Positions 53,630 to 59,714 of a stretch of 64,000 nucleotides of DNA are shown here, one piece after another (within the stretch, counting starts at the first letter, position 1; every line of letters starts with the position of its first letter). The translations under genes and the position numbers were made by a program. Under the pieces are notes generated by a model that did not search any database, had not been told where the DNA came from, and saw nothing but the letters and a program-made list of their open reading frames with translations. Origin of the DNA: a virus; the IMG/VR virus record IMGVR_UViG_3300020411_000371, positions 1-64,000 of that record. One strand, given 5' to 3'.

Positions 53630-53896
53630 TTAAATTTTACCAAAAGTGCGTTTTTTGCCCTCTAAATCGTCTAAACGCTTAAAAATAGCGTCTAAAGTGT
53701 CATATAATGACAAATAATCGTCATAACCATACGGTTTATAGAAAGTTTTGTCACTTGTAGGCTGTTCTGAGACCTTTTTCTCTAATTCTGTGAGTCTATT
53801 TACTATCTGCTCCAAAGCTTTGTTAACAGTCTGGTTGAACTTCCATTGTTCCATCCAGTGTTCATCATATGCTCCTTCGAGTTCGTACTTAGGCAT
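53630..53896 (-). CDS. Hypothetical protein, 88 aa, coiled coil
   Basis: Begins MPKYELEGAYDEHWMEQWKF, followed by a heptad-rich helix (VNKALEQIVNRLTELEKKVS), a Tyr-rich link (YKPYGYDDYLSLYD) and a second helix (LDAIFKRLDDLEGKKRT). It overlaps the upstream gene by 8 nt. No family recognised; oligomerisation through the helices is likely. Confidence 0.7.
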   Translation of the reverse strand: MPKYELEGAYDEHWMEQWKFNQTVNKALEQIVNRLTELEKKVSEQPTSDKTFYKPYGYDDYLSLYDTLDAIFKRLDDLEGKKRTFGKI

Positions 53897-54104
53897 TTAA
53901 GAAGTAGTGATTGATAATGTCAATCTTCTCATGGTTTTGAGCAATCGAATTGATCTCTTGATCAATCGCTCCCATGACATCAGGATGCTCACCTATACCT
54001 ACAGGTTGATTGAGGTAGATTTCTACATTCTGCTGATGTTTACAGATCAAACCCTGATAGTAATTGATTTGTGCTCTCAGAATTTTCTCTCGTAAGTTGA
54101 CCAT
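53889..54104 (-). CDS. Hypothetical protein, 71 aa, helical
   Basis: Mostly alpha-helical (LREKILRAQINYYQGLICKH and AIDQEINSIAQNHEKIDIIN). Small, with no metal-binding or membrane motif. It lies between the Cys-rich gene (10-nt gap) and the 88-aa gene (8-nt overlap) and is part of the same minus-strand operon. Unrecognised. Confidence 0.65.
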   Translation of the reverse strand: MVNLREKILRAQINYYQGLICKHQQNVEIYLNQPVGIGEHPDVMGAIDQEINSIAQNHEKIDIINHYFLNA

Positions 54105-54114
54105 AGTTTTTATT

Positions 54115-54330
54115 TTATATATCCCAATAGTCTAGCATAATATTTCTATGTTGCCAAGTCATGCCACTTGTGGATCCTTTGCATGGATTAATACAAATAC
54201 CCTCCTCTTTAAGGTCAGGAAGGTTACAAACGAGTCCTGCAAGGTCATGCGGACATCCCATCTTGCCATCAGCCCAGTATAATTGCCCATCTAACCAACG
54301 AGCACTACACTTAGAGCATTCTTTAATCAT
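54115..54330 (-). CDS. Cys-rich small protein, possible zinc or Fe-S binder
   Basis: 71 residues with six or more cysteines: CSKC (5-8), GCPHDLAGLVC (about 25-35), CINPC (46-50). The WLDGQLYWADGKMG and DLAGLVCN stretches resemble a small family found in marine phages, whose function I do not know. The CxxC plus later Cys pair could hold one zinc or an Fe-S cluster. ATGA overlap with the oxygenase gene upstream suggests co-expression with it. Confidence 0.65.
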   Translation of the reverse strand: MIKECSKCSARWLDGQLYWADGKMGCPHDLAGLVCNLPDLKEEGICINPCKGSTSGMTWQHRNIMLDYWDI

Positions 54331-54935
54331 AGTTCTATACCATTACCACCATTATAACCTGTTTTACCAGAAATGAAAACATCGAACGCTATACAATATC
54401 GTAAACTGTCACTTTCGCTACGTAATACACGGTGTTGAAGCTGAGAAGGGAAGATTAATAGAGTGCCATCTACAGGAGTAAACGAAAATGCATCCTGATT
54501 TAGATGATTTTGGAAGTGATCTGGTTGTAATGTACTAGTAAAGCAATTATTATAGTTCCAACCTTTCTCAAATACTACAGAACCACTCCTATCATCACAC
54601 TTAAGGTAATATATTCCACTCCATATCGAGTTTATATGAGCATGTAGACCCGCCCAGTCACCTTTCTTATGCTTTACACACCATGAACGACTAATATAGA
54701 CATCATTATGCTCCATGACACCCAAGTACTCGTGAGCATATACCTTACAAGCGTTTGTAATCTCTTCTTTTAAGTCAGGCAGTAGATCTAATACGTTTTT
54801 ATCACACGAAATCGAGTTCGGATCTTCGGGACTTCGCCCATAGGGTTCATCGACAGCGAAACGCACCCACTCTTCCCTCGGAGTAATCCCGCTTTCAAAT
54901 AGGGGAGTAGGAAATAATTCAAATATTCTCGGCAT
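54327..54935 (-). CDS. 2OG-Fe(II) oxygenase family protein, 202 aa
   Basis: Resembles the small 2-oxoglutarate/Fe(II)-dependent dioxygenases common in cyanophages (2OG-FeII_Oxy_5 type). Family marks: N-terminal FELFPTPLFES, the metal-site region HAHINSIWSGIYYLKCDD with H98 and H100, then LLIFPSQLQHRVLRSESDSL with H168 and an Arg at 179 (LRYCIAFDVF), which would contact 2-oxoglutarate. The usual second ligand Asp/Glu is replaced by His in an HxH pattern. Substrate unknown; roles proposed for cyanophage members include nucleic acid or protein hydroxylation, without proof. A possible start region is free of strong promoter motifs. Confidence 0.82.
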   Translation of the reverse strand: MPRIFELFPTPLFESGITPREEWVRFAVDEPYGRSPEDPNSISCDKNVLDLLPDLKEEITNACKVYAHEYLGVMEHNDVYISRSWCVKHKKGDWAGLHAHINSIWSGIYYLKCDDRSGSVVFEKGWNYNNCFTSTLQPDHFQNHLNQDAFSFTPVDGTLLIFPSQLQHRVLRSESDSLRYCIAFDVFISGKTGYNGGNGIEL

Positions 54936-54960
54936 AATGTGGATCGCGAGGGGTGGAGGG

Positions 54961-55215
54961 TTACGATTCCTCTTTCAGTTTCTTATAAGGATCATTATTA
55001 CCTTTCTCTGCTGCATATAATGCAAAGGACTTTGTAGCAACTAAAGACAAGATATGTTTGATGTTATTGCTATCATTCTCATCAAGAGGACCAGCAAGAC
55101 CAATAAGAGCACCACCAACAAAGGTTAATTCTGCAAGCACTACAATGAAGATCAACTTCAATGCCCACTTACCTGTAGTGAAGAATCTTTTTACTTGTTC
55201 TTTAAAAAATATCAT
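54961..55215 (-). CDS. Small membrane protein, 84 aa
   Basis: A basic N-terminus (KEQVKRFFTTGKWALK) precedes a hydrophobic segment of about 26 residues (LIFIVVLAELTFVGGALIGL) and an acidic linker LDENDSNN, then a helix. One or two membrane passes are likely, N-terminus inside by the positive-inside rule. Function unknown; no holin motif is evident, though size and topology would allow one. A late-like CTAAATA lies 26 nt upstream. Confidence 0.7.
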   Translation of the reverse strand: MIFFKEQVKRFFTTGKWALKLIFIVVLAELTFVGGALIGLAGPLDENDSNNIKHILSLVATKSFALYAAEKGNNDPYKKLKEES

Positions 55216-55240
55216 AGTAAGTTCAGAAATGCCTCACGGC

Positions 55241-55247
55241 TATTTAG
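55241..55247 (-). promoter_or_regulatory. Late-promoter-like CTAAATA
   Basis: CTAAATA on the minus strand overlapping the stop of the AbrB-like gene, 26 nt upstream of the membrane-protein ATG. Weak by itself; the position matches the other late-type motifs in this window. Confidence 0.35.
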
Positions 55248-55405
55248 TCATCTAATTTTTTCAGTGTAAATTTACCATCTACTGCATCATACACTAGTTC
55301 AGAGTCAGTATTCCATCCAAGTTCTTCACATACTTCATACGGTATTGTAAGTATAAGGTCACCGTAATCGTCTTCGTCTAACCTGGTTGTGAATCTTGTG
55401 CTCAT
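55244..55405 (-). CDS. AbrB/MazE-like small protein, 53 aa
   Basis: The sequence LILTIPYEVCEELGWNTDSE followed by LVYDAVDGKFTLKKL has the strand-turn-helix-strand pattern of the AbrB/SpoVT swapped-hairpin fold (IPKEV...LGW..GDE...V..G...L.K). Family members bind DNA, often as antitoxins or transition regulators. The phage protein lacks the Gly of the classic GDE turn (TDSE instead). No toxin partner is recognised next to it; the downstream gene in transcription is a membrane protein, the upstream one a 67-aa unknown with which it shares an ATGA overlap. A DNA-binding regulator is therefore a plausible inference only. Confidence 0.65.
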   Translation of the reverse strand: MSTRFTTRLDEDDYGDLILTIPYEVCEELGWNTDSELVYDAVDGKFTLKKLDD

Positions 55406-55605
55406 AGTTTATTTCTCTGATTGTAGGGATTATTGTCTGGATGTGTACTCTTCCATAACTCCCATGATGTATATAGTTCTTCCTTAGTCTCAGGTCTACC
55501 AGATATAGCACATTGTTGTGCACATTCATACATTCGATTGTCTAGGAAACCTTCTTTCCTTATAAGTTGCTCTATGCACCATACACGATCATCTTGTGAA
55601 GTCAT
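55402..55605 (-). CDS. Hypothetical protein, 67 aa
   Basis: Helical, with Cys and Trp (RVWCIEQLIRKEGFLDNRMY, ELYTSWELWKSTHPDNNPYN). AGAGGTAAAAA just before the ATG is a reasonable ribosome binding site. Coupled by ATGA to the AbrB-like gene, so a functional pair is possible. It shows no recognised toxin motif. Confidence 0.65.
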   Translation of the reverse strand: MTSQDDRVWCIEQLIRKEGFLDNRMYECAQQCAISGRPETKEELYTSWELWKSTHPDNNPYNQRNKL

Positions 55606-55653
55606 TTTTTACCTCTGGGAAATTTTTTGTACTGGGGATTTTTTTATTTTCGA

Positions 55654-55755
55654 TTAATATTTAACATGCGTTTGGGAACCTTTGTAGGTTAGGGTCTCTA
55701 TCTTTTTTAATATATCGGCCACCCACCATCCAAAGATAACCCCCATAACTGCCAT
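55654..55755 (-). CDS. Putative 33-aa membrane-anchored peptide
   Basis: ATG 55755 to TAA 55654. A hydrophobic start (MAVMGVIFGWWVADIL) is followed by a polar tail (KKIETLTYKGSQTHVKY), a typical small single-pass layout. No clear Shine-Dalgarno sequence is seen. The hydrophobic/polar division and the space otherwise empty of genes support it, but it could be chance. A Fur-like palindrome lies 12 nt upstream. Confidence 0.4.
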   Translation of the reverse strand: MAVMGVIFGWWVADILKKIETLTYKGSQTHVKY

Positions 55756-55766
55756 AAGGGCTAAAT

Positions 55767-55785
55767 GAAAATGATTATCATTTTA
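55767..55785. promoter_or_regulatory. Fur-box-like palindrome
   Basis: GAAAATGATTATCATTTTA contains a perfect 17-nt palindrome (AAAATGAT-T-ATCATTTT). It matches the classical 19-bp Fur consensus GATAATGATAATCATTATC at 15 positions. It lies between the terminator at 55811-55843 and the 33-aa gene, overlapping a possible -10 (TATAAA on the minus strand). The host repressor Fur could therefore act here; this is inference. Confidence 0.45.
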
Positions 55786-55810
55786 TAATAACTGTCAAAT
55801 ATTAAAGCAT

Positions 55811-55843
55811 AAAAAAATAGGGTTAGTGTGAGTTAACCCTATT
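55811..55843 (-). terminator. Strong intrinsic terminator
   Basis: Perfect 10-bp stem AATAGGGTTA / TAACCCTATT (55816-55825 with 55834-55843), 8-nt loop, then a T run on the minus strand (positions 55817 to 55811). It lies 27 nt past the stop of the 72-aa gene and closes the small-gene region. Confidence 0.85.
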
Positions 55844-55869
55844 ATAATCGTTTTTTACCTGTGTGTCAA

Positions 55870-56088
55870 TTAGACTAGGTTGTCTAAGTAAGATTGGGGA
55901 ACCTCTTCGCCACCCTTAGCACCCCACTTGTTTATGTGTCTGCTAGTAGTTACTGACCAAAATTGATCTGTTTTGATCCATCCTCTACCAAATTCATAAG
56001 CAGCAACTGGTGTTCTATAACTGAAAAGAATACGGTGTGTTTTTGTCTCTACCTCAGTCATGTTAGATGCGATTGGTGTAAGATTCAT
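55870..56088 (-). CDS. Conserved phage protein of unknown function, 72 aa
   Basis: Contains MTEVETKTHRILFSYRTPVA and WSVTTSRHINKWGAKGG, a pattern I associate with a small family present in many marine phages; no activity is known to me. It is the first gene after cassette A, has a strong AAAGGAGCATTTAAAAATG leader, and is followed by the intrinsic terminator, so it forms a single-gene transcript that probably starts at its own TATAAT. Confidence 0.75.
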   Translation of the reverse strand: MNLTPIASNMTEVETKTHRILFSYRTPVAAYEFGRGWIKTDQFWSVTTSRHINKWGAKGGEEVPQSYLDNLV

Positions 56089-56097
56089 TTTTAAATG

Positions 56098-56177
56098 CTC
56101 CTTTGTTTGGTATACATCTATTATAGTATATGGTTACCTGTGTGCATCCTCTAATGTGCCACTTATGTGATTGGCAC
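56098..56177 (-). promoter_or_regulatory. Regulatory cassette A (dyad, TATAAT, SD leader)
   Basis: Minus strand: dyad GTGCCA-N10-TGGCAC (56177-56156) spans the stop codon of the 56163 gene; then a GGTAACC palindrome, -10 TATAAT (56125-56120) and AAAGGAG before the ATG at 56088. No convincing -35 is seen. Confidence 0.7.
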
Positions 56178-56492
56178 GTGGTACAAAAATCCCTCCTCTA
56201 ATAGTCTGGTTACTGTCTGTTTATATCTCTCCGTGACCTGTTCCGTATCCAGTAAAAACTGACATAATTCTATAGTCTGCTCATTACTGATAAGGGGAAA
56301 TTTCTCGGCAAGTGTTTTATACTTTCCTGGAACTATCATAGGCAACTGGGCATACTGTTGGCAATGCCTTATTATCCCATAAATCTCTGTGCCTGTCAAG
56401 TTTGTGACGATTCTGTGATATTCCTTGCAAGTCGGTAGTCTGTATGCTAAGACCGTATTAAGATCGCATATTAATAACGATAAGATAAACAC
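56163..56492 (-). CDS. Putative exported protein, 109 aa
   Basis: The N-terminus FILSLLICDLNTVLAYR looks like a signal peptide with a cleavage site after VLA. The frame is open upstream to a TGA (KINLLVFILSLL...), which would give a more typical charged start, but only a GTG at 56492 is a standard start codon. The mature part has three Cys and helical segments (GTEIYGIIRHCQQYAQLP). Export of a phage early protein would be unusual; alternatively the segment is a membrane anchor. No family recognised. Confidence 0.6.
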   Translation of the reverse strand: MFILSLLICDLNTVLAYRLPTCKEYHRIVTNLTGTEIYGIIRHCQQYAQLPMIVPGKYKTLAEKFPLISNEQTIELCQFLLDTEQVTERYKQTVTRLLEEGFLYHVPIT

Positions 56493-56528
56493 TAATAGAT
56501 TTATTTTGATATTTATTATTATCAGTAA

Positions 56529-56534
56529 ATTATA
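56529..56534 (-). promoter_or_regulatory. Possible -10 box TATAAT
   Basis: TATAAT on the minus strand 37 nt upstream of the GTG at 56492, just past the stop of the 51-aa gene. No -35 or dyad found. Confidence 0.35.
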
Positions 56535-56545
56535 CGGATAATTGT

Positions 56546-56701
56546 TTATTTCTCTATATCCCTCCTATAATATTTCTTATTTCTGACTATCTCCCATAAC
56601 CCTATAATGATCTCTTTACATACTATAAAACAGTATGTTATCATACCTGCGGATGTCCTTTTTAGGATTAGTTTATTTTCTTTATTACTGTCCTTAGTCA
56701 T
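56546..56701 (-). CDS. Hypothetical protein, 51 aa, possible membrane segment
   Basis: ATG 56701 overlaps the end of the upstream gene by 8 nt. Basic N-terminus (KENKLILKRTSAG), a hydrophobic stretch (MITYCFIVCKEIIIGLWEIV) and a basic C-terminus (RNKKYYRRDIEK). Small single-pass membrane protein is possible. Support is coupling to the operon and uninterrupted frame. Confidence 0.5.
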   Translation of the reverse strand: MTKDSNKENKLILKRTSAGMITYCFIVCKEIIIGLWEIVRNKKYYRRDIEK

Positions 56702-56933
56702 GGGTAACCCTTATTAATTCCTCCCTAGTAATAAATTTTATTTCTTTCCAATATGCCTTACTTACTACTACGTTAGTTTGTTTGTATCCACTTTTGAAAT
56801 TTTGATTATCTTCGTGCTTTGTTGTTATGGTAATGTACTCATCACTTATAAAGTTAATCCTCCCTATATCTCCCTTAACCTCCACTAACTCACCTTTAAG
56901 GAAATTGTATTTTTTTAAAAGATCATCACTCAT
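56694..56933 (-). CDS. Hypothetical protein, 79 aa, SH3-like beta pattern
   Basis: Start MSDDLLKKYNFLKGELVEVK, then GDIGRINFISDEYITITTKH, suggests a small beta barrel of the KOW/SH3 sort. ATG 56933 sits 2 nt after the upstream stop; a longer in-frame start would run back through the preceding gene and is rejected. Function unknown. Confidence 0.65.
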   Translation of the reverse strand: MSDDLLKKYNFLKGELVEVKGDIGRINFISDEYITITTKHEDNQNFKSGYKQTNVVVSKAYWKEIKFITREELIRVTHD

Positions 56934-56935
56934 AA

Positions 56936-57175
56936 TTAAATACCTATGTAAACCTGTCCAGTTTTGATGATTAAATGCGAATCTGCTTTTATTGAATCTT
57001 CGCAATCCTTATCATATATGACTACCTCCATATTAAGTTGCTCTTCATTAAGTTTGTTTAACTCTTCGATTAGTTGCTTATATGTCATGGTAGGTTTTGT
57101 TAACTCTTCATGCCTTATTACTTCAATAGCGTGGACTACTTCGCACCAAGGAATTAATTGAAAATGGGTTGACAT
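56936..57175 (-). CDS. Hypothetical protein, up to 79 aa
   Basis: The C-terminal 50 residues (MTYKQLIEELNKLNEEQLNM, VVIYDKDCEDSIKADSHLII) form a pattern familiar from small phage proteins that begin MTYKEL. The true start may therefore be ATG 57088, giving 50 aa. The longer form from ATG 57175 begins only 9 nt after a TATAAT box, which would make it nearly leaderless. Confidence 0.6.
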   Translation of the reverse strand: MSTHFQLIPWCEVVHAIEVIRHEELTKPTMTYKQLIEELNKLNEEQLNMEVVIYDKDCEDSIKADSHLIIKTGQVYIGI

Positions 57176-57184
57176 TTTTCGGAA

Positions 57185-57190
57185 ATTATA
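57185..57190 (-). promoter_or_regulatory. -10 box TATAAT
   Basis: TATAAT in the 28-nt gap between the stop at 57204 and the ATG at 57175. If used, the transcript would start a few bases before 57175. It favours either a leaderless start or the internal ATG at 57088. Confidence 0.4.
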
Positions 57191-57203
57191 CTAGAATGGG
57201 GGA

Positions 57204-57431
57204 TTAGACCATTATATTATCTATACCAAAAAATCGGGCGGGCATATCCACAAGACTATCATTTTCTTGTATAATATCCCATACTATGATATAATTTCTT
57301 AACCACTCTCGTTGAGATACTGAAAGAGTCGCTTTATATGTGTGAAGTATATCGGATGCTGACATAAACGGTAATTGCTCATTATAGCAATAATCGCTTA
57401 ATACTTCGGTTAGAAATTCAAGTTGAGTCAT
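57204..57431 (-). CDS. Hypothetical protein, 75 aa
   Basis: Start taken at MTQLEFLTEVLSDYCYNEQL, one base after the upstream stop (TAA-A-ATG). Helical, with a DILHTYKATLSVSQREWLRN stretch. The layout resembles a small group of phage proteins with no known role. Last gene of the operon that begins at cassette B. Confidence 0.65.
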   Translation of the reverse strand: MTQLEFLTEVLSDYCYNEQLPFMSASDILHTYKATLSVSQREWLRNYIIVWDIIQENDSLVDMPARFFGIDNIMV

Positions 57432-57432
57432 T

Positions 57433-57651
57433 TTAAAATTTAGCAATGATTTTAGTTTTTTTCCAGTTAATTGGAAGCATATAGTGTTTATCGTTAGTTA
57501 GATAAACTTGTTCGGTATCATCAAAACGTAGTATGATTTGACCATACTCCTTATAATACCTTACATAGTCCCCGATTTCGATTTCCTGGAACTTTTTGTA
57601 AAAACGCTCTTTTTGTTTGGTAGAGTCATACCATACTGGTTTATAGGTCAT
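57433..57651 (-). CDS. Hypothetical protein, 72 aa, beta-rich
   Basis: EIEIGDYVRYYKEYGQIILR and TEQVYLTNDKHYMLPI suggest a small beta barrel. Charged N-terminus with several Lys. Overlaps the end of the 56-aa gene by 11 nt. Unrecognised. Confidence 0.65.
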   Translation of the reverse strand: MTYKPVWYDSTKQKERFYKKFQEIEIGDYVRYYKEYGQIILRFDDTEQVYLTNDKHYMLPINWKKTKIIAKF

Positions 57652-57811
57652 TTTGAGTCAAATTATCAAAACTAGGATAGAAAAGTTTATCAAGTATCTG
57701 CTCGCTCATGACCTCTTGCTCATCAGTCATTAAGCATCTAAAATGTCTAAATGCTGAATAGATTAAATCGTATTCTGTACGATTTGGTGTGAATCCTTCT
57801 ATTTTGTTCAT
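57641..57811 (-). CDS. Hypothetical protein, 56 aa
   Basis: ATG 57811 to TAA 57641, too short for many gene callers. Helical (TEYDLIYSAFRHFRCLMTDE, EVMSEQILDKLFYPSFD). ATGA overlap with the 42-aa gene upstream and an 11-nt overlap with the gene downstream make real translation likely. Confidence 0.6.
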   Translation of the reverse strand: MNKIEGFTPNRTEYDLIYSAFRHFRCLMTDEQEVMSEQILDKLFYPSFDNLTQNDL

Positions 57812-57936
57812 TGAATTAAGTCCTCGAATAGTTCGTAAGTTTTTTTAATTTGCTCATCCTCGGATAAGTCTGGAAATTCGGTTTGAACCTCCTCGAATAG
57901 ATTTTCGAGGATGATTTCATTCTGTAGGCAACTCAT
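57808..57936 (-). CDS. Hypothetical acidic protein, 42 aa
   Basis: ATG 57936 to TGA 57808. Very acidic and helical (IILENLFEEVQTEFPDLSED). ATGA overlaps at both ends place it firmly in the operon. Function unknown. Confidence 0.6.
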   Translation of the reverse strand: MSCLQNEIILENLFEEVQTEFPDLSEDEQIKKTYELFEDLIQ

Positions 57937-58193
57937 TTTCTTTTAATACCTCTAATTGCTTTGTCTGGATATGTTTTAAGAGCGTGTAATAGTAATGTGT
58001 CATAAATGTCATCACACACTTCTGTTAACTCTTGACATGATGCACCCATACTAGGGTCATATCCTTCAAAGTCAGATAATGCATCACCGCCTTCTGTAGT
58101 CTCTCTCATGATGACTTCAAAGGGAATAAAAGAGTTAATCATTGCTTGAGTATGGATAGTCCCGAACTCTTTTGTTTCATGTGTGAATAACAT
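57933..58193 (-). CDS. Hypothetical protein, 86 aa
   Basis: First gene after cassette B, with leader AAAAGGAGCATTTCAAAATG. Sequence features: THETKEFGTIHTQAMINSFI, an acidic loop with Cys (GASCQELTEVCDDIYDTLLL) and a basic end (AIRGIKRK). No family recognised. Confidence 0.7.
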   Translation of the reverse strand: MLFTHETKEFGTIHTQAMINSFIPFEVIMRETTEGGDALSDFEGYDPSMGASCQELTEVCDDIYDTLLLHALKTYPDKAIRGIKRK

Positions 58194-58200
58194 TTTGAAA

Positions 58201-58279
58201 TGCTCCTTTTGTTTTGTTATCTTAATTATAGTGTATTTTACAGTCGATTAGTGGGTTAATGTGCCACTAATCGTACTGT
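58201..58279 (-). promoter_or_regulatory. Regulatory cassette B (15-bp hairpin, TATAAT, SD leader)
   Basis: The 58240-58279 hairpin pairs CGATTAGTGG with CCACTAATCG and, after one bulged base, ACAGT with ACTGT. It is followed by -10 TATAAT (58230-58225) and AAAAGGAG. The stem has no T run, so it may be an RNA processing or operator site rather than a simple terminator. Confidence 0.75.
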
Positions 58280-58289
58280 CATACTGTTA

Positions 58290-58688
58290 CTAGTATCTGA
58301 TAGCGTTATTTGCTACTTGTATAACTGTGTAAAATTTACTGAGCATATTTCTGTATCTAACGATTTGATGAGAGTCTCTAAACTGGTCAACATCATTTAC
58401 AAATGCGATATAACTAACCTGAGCGAATTTTGTTTTATCAATATGAATTGCTGTATAGTCATCCATAGAAAGATCATCATGGGCAACATCATATACAACT
58501 TTAGCAACAACTTGAGAACCGATTAAAATATTGCTGAACATACTCTGATCGTGCTTATGGTGAATTGACATATTATTTTTCCAGTCTCCACTCCCATAGG
58601 TATCAATAGCATTAAGTAGCAATTTCTGATATGTGTCAATTTTAACTGTCTTGTAGTTCTTTTTTGAAACAACTGCTGTTAATGGCAT
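58290..58688 (-). CDS. Hypothetical protein, 132 aa
   Basis: Start ATG 58688 (MPLTAVVSKKNYKTVKIDTY) follows a strong AAAAGGAGTATTTC leader; the frame is open 54 nt further upstream, but that would read through the promoter, so the longer form is rejected. Mixed alpha/beta with NMSIHHKHDQSMFSNILIGS and KTKFAQVSYIAFVNDVDQFR. One of the larger proteins of this region; no family recognised. Confidence 0.75.
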   Translation of the reverse strand: MPLTAVVSKKNYKTVKIDTYQKLLLNAIDTYGSGDWKNNMSIHHKHDQSMFSNILIGSQVVAKVVYDVAHDDLSMDDYTAIHIDKTKFAQVSYIAFVNDVDQFRDSHQIVRYRNMLSKFYTVIQVANNAIRY

Positions 58689-58689
58689 T

Positions 58690-58775
58690 TTGAAATACTC
58701 CTTTTGTTTGATTACTCTTATTATAGTCGATACTGGTAACAAATACCAGTACTATGTGACACTAATTAGACTGTC
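58690..58775 (-). promoter_or_regulatory. Regulatory cassette C (two dyads, TATAAT, SD leader)
   Basis: Dyad 1 GACAGTCTAATTAGTGTC (58775-58758) overlaps the stop of the 55-aa gene. Dyad 2 is the perfect ACTGGTA-TTTGT-TACCAGT (58750-58732). Then -10 TATAAT (58725-58720) and AAAAGGAG. Confidence 0.75.
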
Positions 58776-58929
58776 CTAGCACCCCTTCCAAATCAAATTC
58801 TAATAGGTAATAATCTAAGGTTAGTCCCTCTAGTTTTAAATGTTTGATAACTTTGTTGTAGTCTGTCTTACTTGCAAAGTTAACTGTGAAGTATTCAGTT
58901 GTTTTTTTAAATGGTTTTTTAGTTGTCAT
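58762..58929 (-). CDS. Hypothetical protein, 55 aa
   Basis: ATG 58929 to TAG 58762, one base after the previous stop. Basic start (MTTKKPFKKTTEYFTVNFAS) and a helix-strand end (YNKVIKHLKLEGLTLDYYLL). The last codons (GQSN, stop) overlap dyad 1 of cassette C. Unrecognised. Confidence 0.65.
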   Translation of the reverse strand: MTTKKPFKKTTEYFTVNFASKTDYNKVIKHLKLEGLTLDYYLLEFDLEGVLGQSN

Positions 58930-58930
58930 T

Positions 58931-59128
58931 TTATTTGAATGATGTTAAAATGTGCGGTTTGTTCTTTTCATATACTACTCTTTTGAGAGTATAAGGTAAA
59001 ACGTATTTTCTTACATCTTCCCCAATTTGATGCTCTTTAGATGACCATAGACCGAGACCATTATCAATTTTAAACTGAATGTCCTCGTCAAGTTTTTCGT
59101 AAACTTCGATTTTAGTAACTATAAACAT
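58931..59128 (-). CDS. Hypothetical protein, 65 aa
   Basis: Small alpha/beta protein (MFIVTKIEVYEKLDEDIQFK, VRKYVLPYTLKRVVYEKNKP) behind a CCAGGAATTTATT leader. Second gene of the cassette-D operon. No family recognised. Confidence 0.65.
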   Translation of the reverse strand: MFIVTKIEVYEKLDEDIQFKIDNGLGLWSSKEHQIGEDVRKYVLPYTLKRVVYEKNKPHILTSFK

Positions 59129-59149
59129 AATAAATTCCTGGAATTTTGG

Positions 59150-59626
59150 TTACCTTAAGTATAGGTAACCACCTGCCCAGTCAGTAAAATCTGGGTTATG
59201 TAAAAGTTCTCTGTGTCTTATAATTCTCATGTCAAATCTTGCTCCCTTAACTGGGGACTTCCAACTTGCTGCTTTATGCACTTCACCAGTAAACTTATTA
59301 ACAAAGCAATTTACTGAACTGTCTGACCACTCTCCGTATCTAAATTCCTGATTTACAACTTTAAAGTACTTTTTACCTTCGATTATTCTAAACTTCATTA
59401 AACTACCTTCTACATTATCATTAATCTCTTTTAATTGCTGAATAGCATAGTCAGATAAGTCTTGTCTCTTGCCTAGGATAGCATCACCCTTGGAATATCT
59501 GATTGAATTGCTAGTTAGCATCCTGACTTTATAATTTCTGTAATTATCCTCTAGACTTCTGCAAAGTTGCTCTGTCCATTCTCTAACCCTTAGTGAAGTG
59601 TTAATGTTTGGAAGTGTAGTAGTCAT
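59150..59626 (-). CDS. Conserved cyanophage-type hypothetical protein, 158 aa
   Basis: Largest protein of the small-gene region. It starts with REWTEQLCRSLEDNYRNYKV, has a KYFKVVNQEFRYGEWSDSSV beta segment and FVNKFTGEVHKAASWKSPVK, and ends DFTDWAGGYLYLR. The FVNK.TGEV.KAASWK stretch resembles a family seen repeatedly in cyanophages, function unknown to me. Leader CAAAGGAGCATTTTTAAATG, promoter in cassette D. Confidence 0.75.
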   Translation of the reverse strand: MTTTLPNINTSLRVREWTEQLCRSLEDNYRNYKVRMLTSNSIRYSKGDAILGKRQDLSDYAIQQLKEINDNVEGSLMKFRIIEGKKYFKVVNQEFRYGEWSDSSVNCFVNKFTGEVHKAASWKSPVKGARFDMRIIRHRELLHNPDFTDWAGGYLYLR

Positions 59627-59629
59627 TTA

Positions 59630-59714
59630 AAAATGCTCCTTTGATTTGTATATACTAAGTATAGTGTAATTTTGGACTATTGTGTAGAATAGTATGACAG
59701 TAATTAAACTGTCA
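59630..59714 (-). promoter_or_regulatory. Regulatory cassette D (two dyads, TATACT, SD leader)
   Basis: Dyad 1 TGACAGT-TTAATT-ACTGTCA (59714-59695) is perfect and covers the last codons and stop (SVTV, TAA) of the upstream gene. Dyad 2 ACTATT-CTACAC-AATAGT (59693-59676). -10 is TATACT (59663-59658). AAAGGAG leader as in A-C. Confidence 0.75.

Noticed and set aside
54961-55215. Holin assignment for the 84-aa membrane protein
   Set aside because: Size and one to two membrane spans fit, but there is no endolysin neighbour and no family motif, so the name is not supported.
58689-58742. N-terminal extension MLPVSTIIRVIKQKEYF of the 132-aa protein
   Set aside because: It is translated promoter and leader: the stretch contains TATAAT and AAAAGGAG of cassette C. 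Similar extensions at 61363, 63852 and 60865 were trimmed for the same reason.
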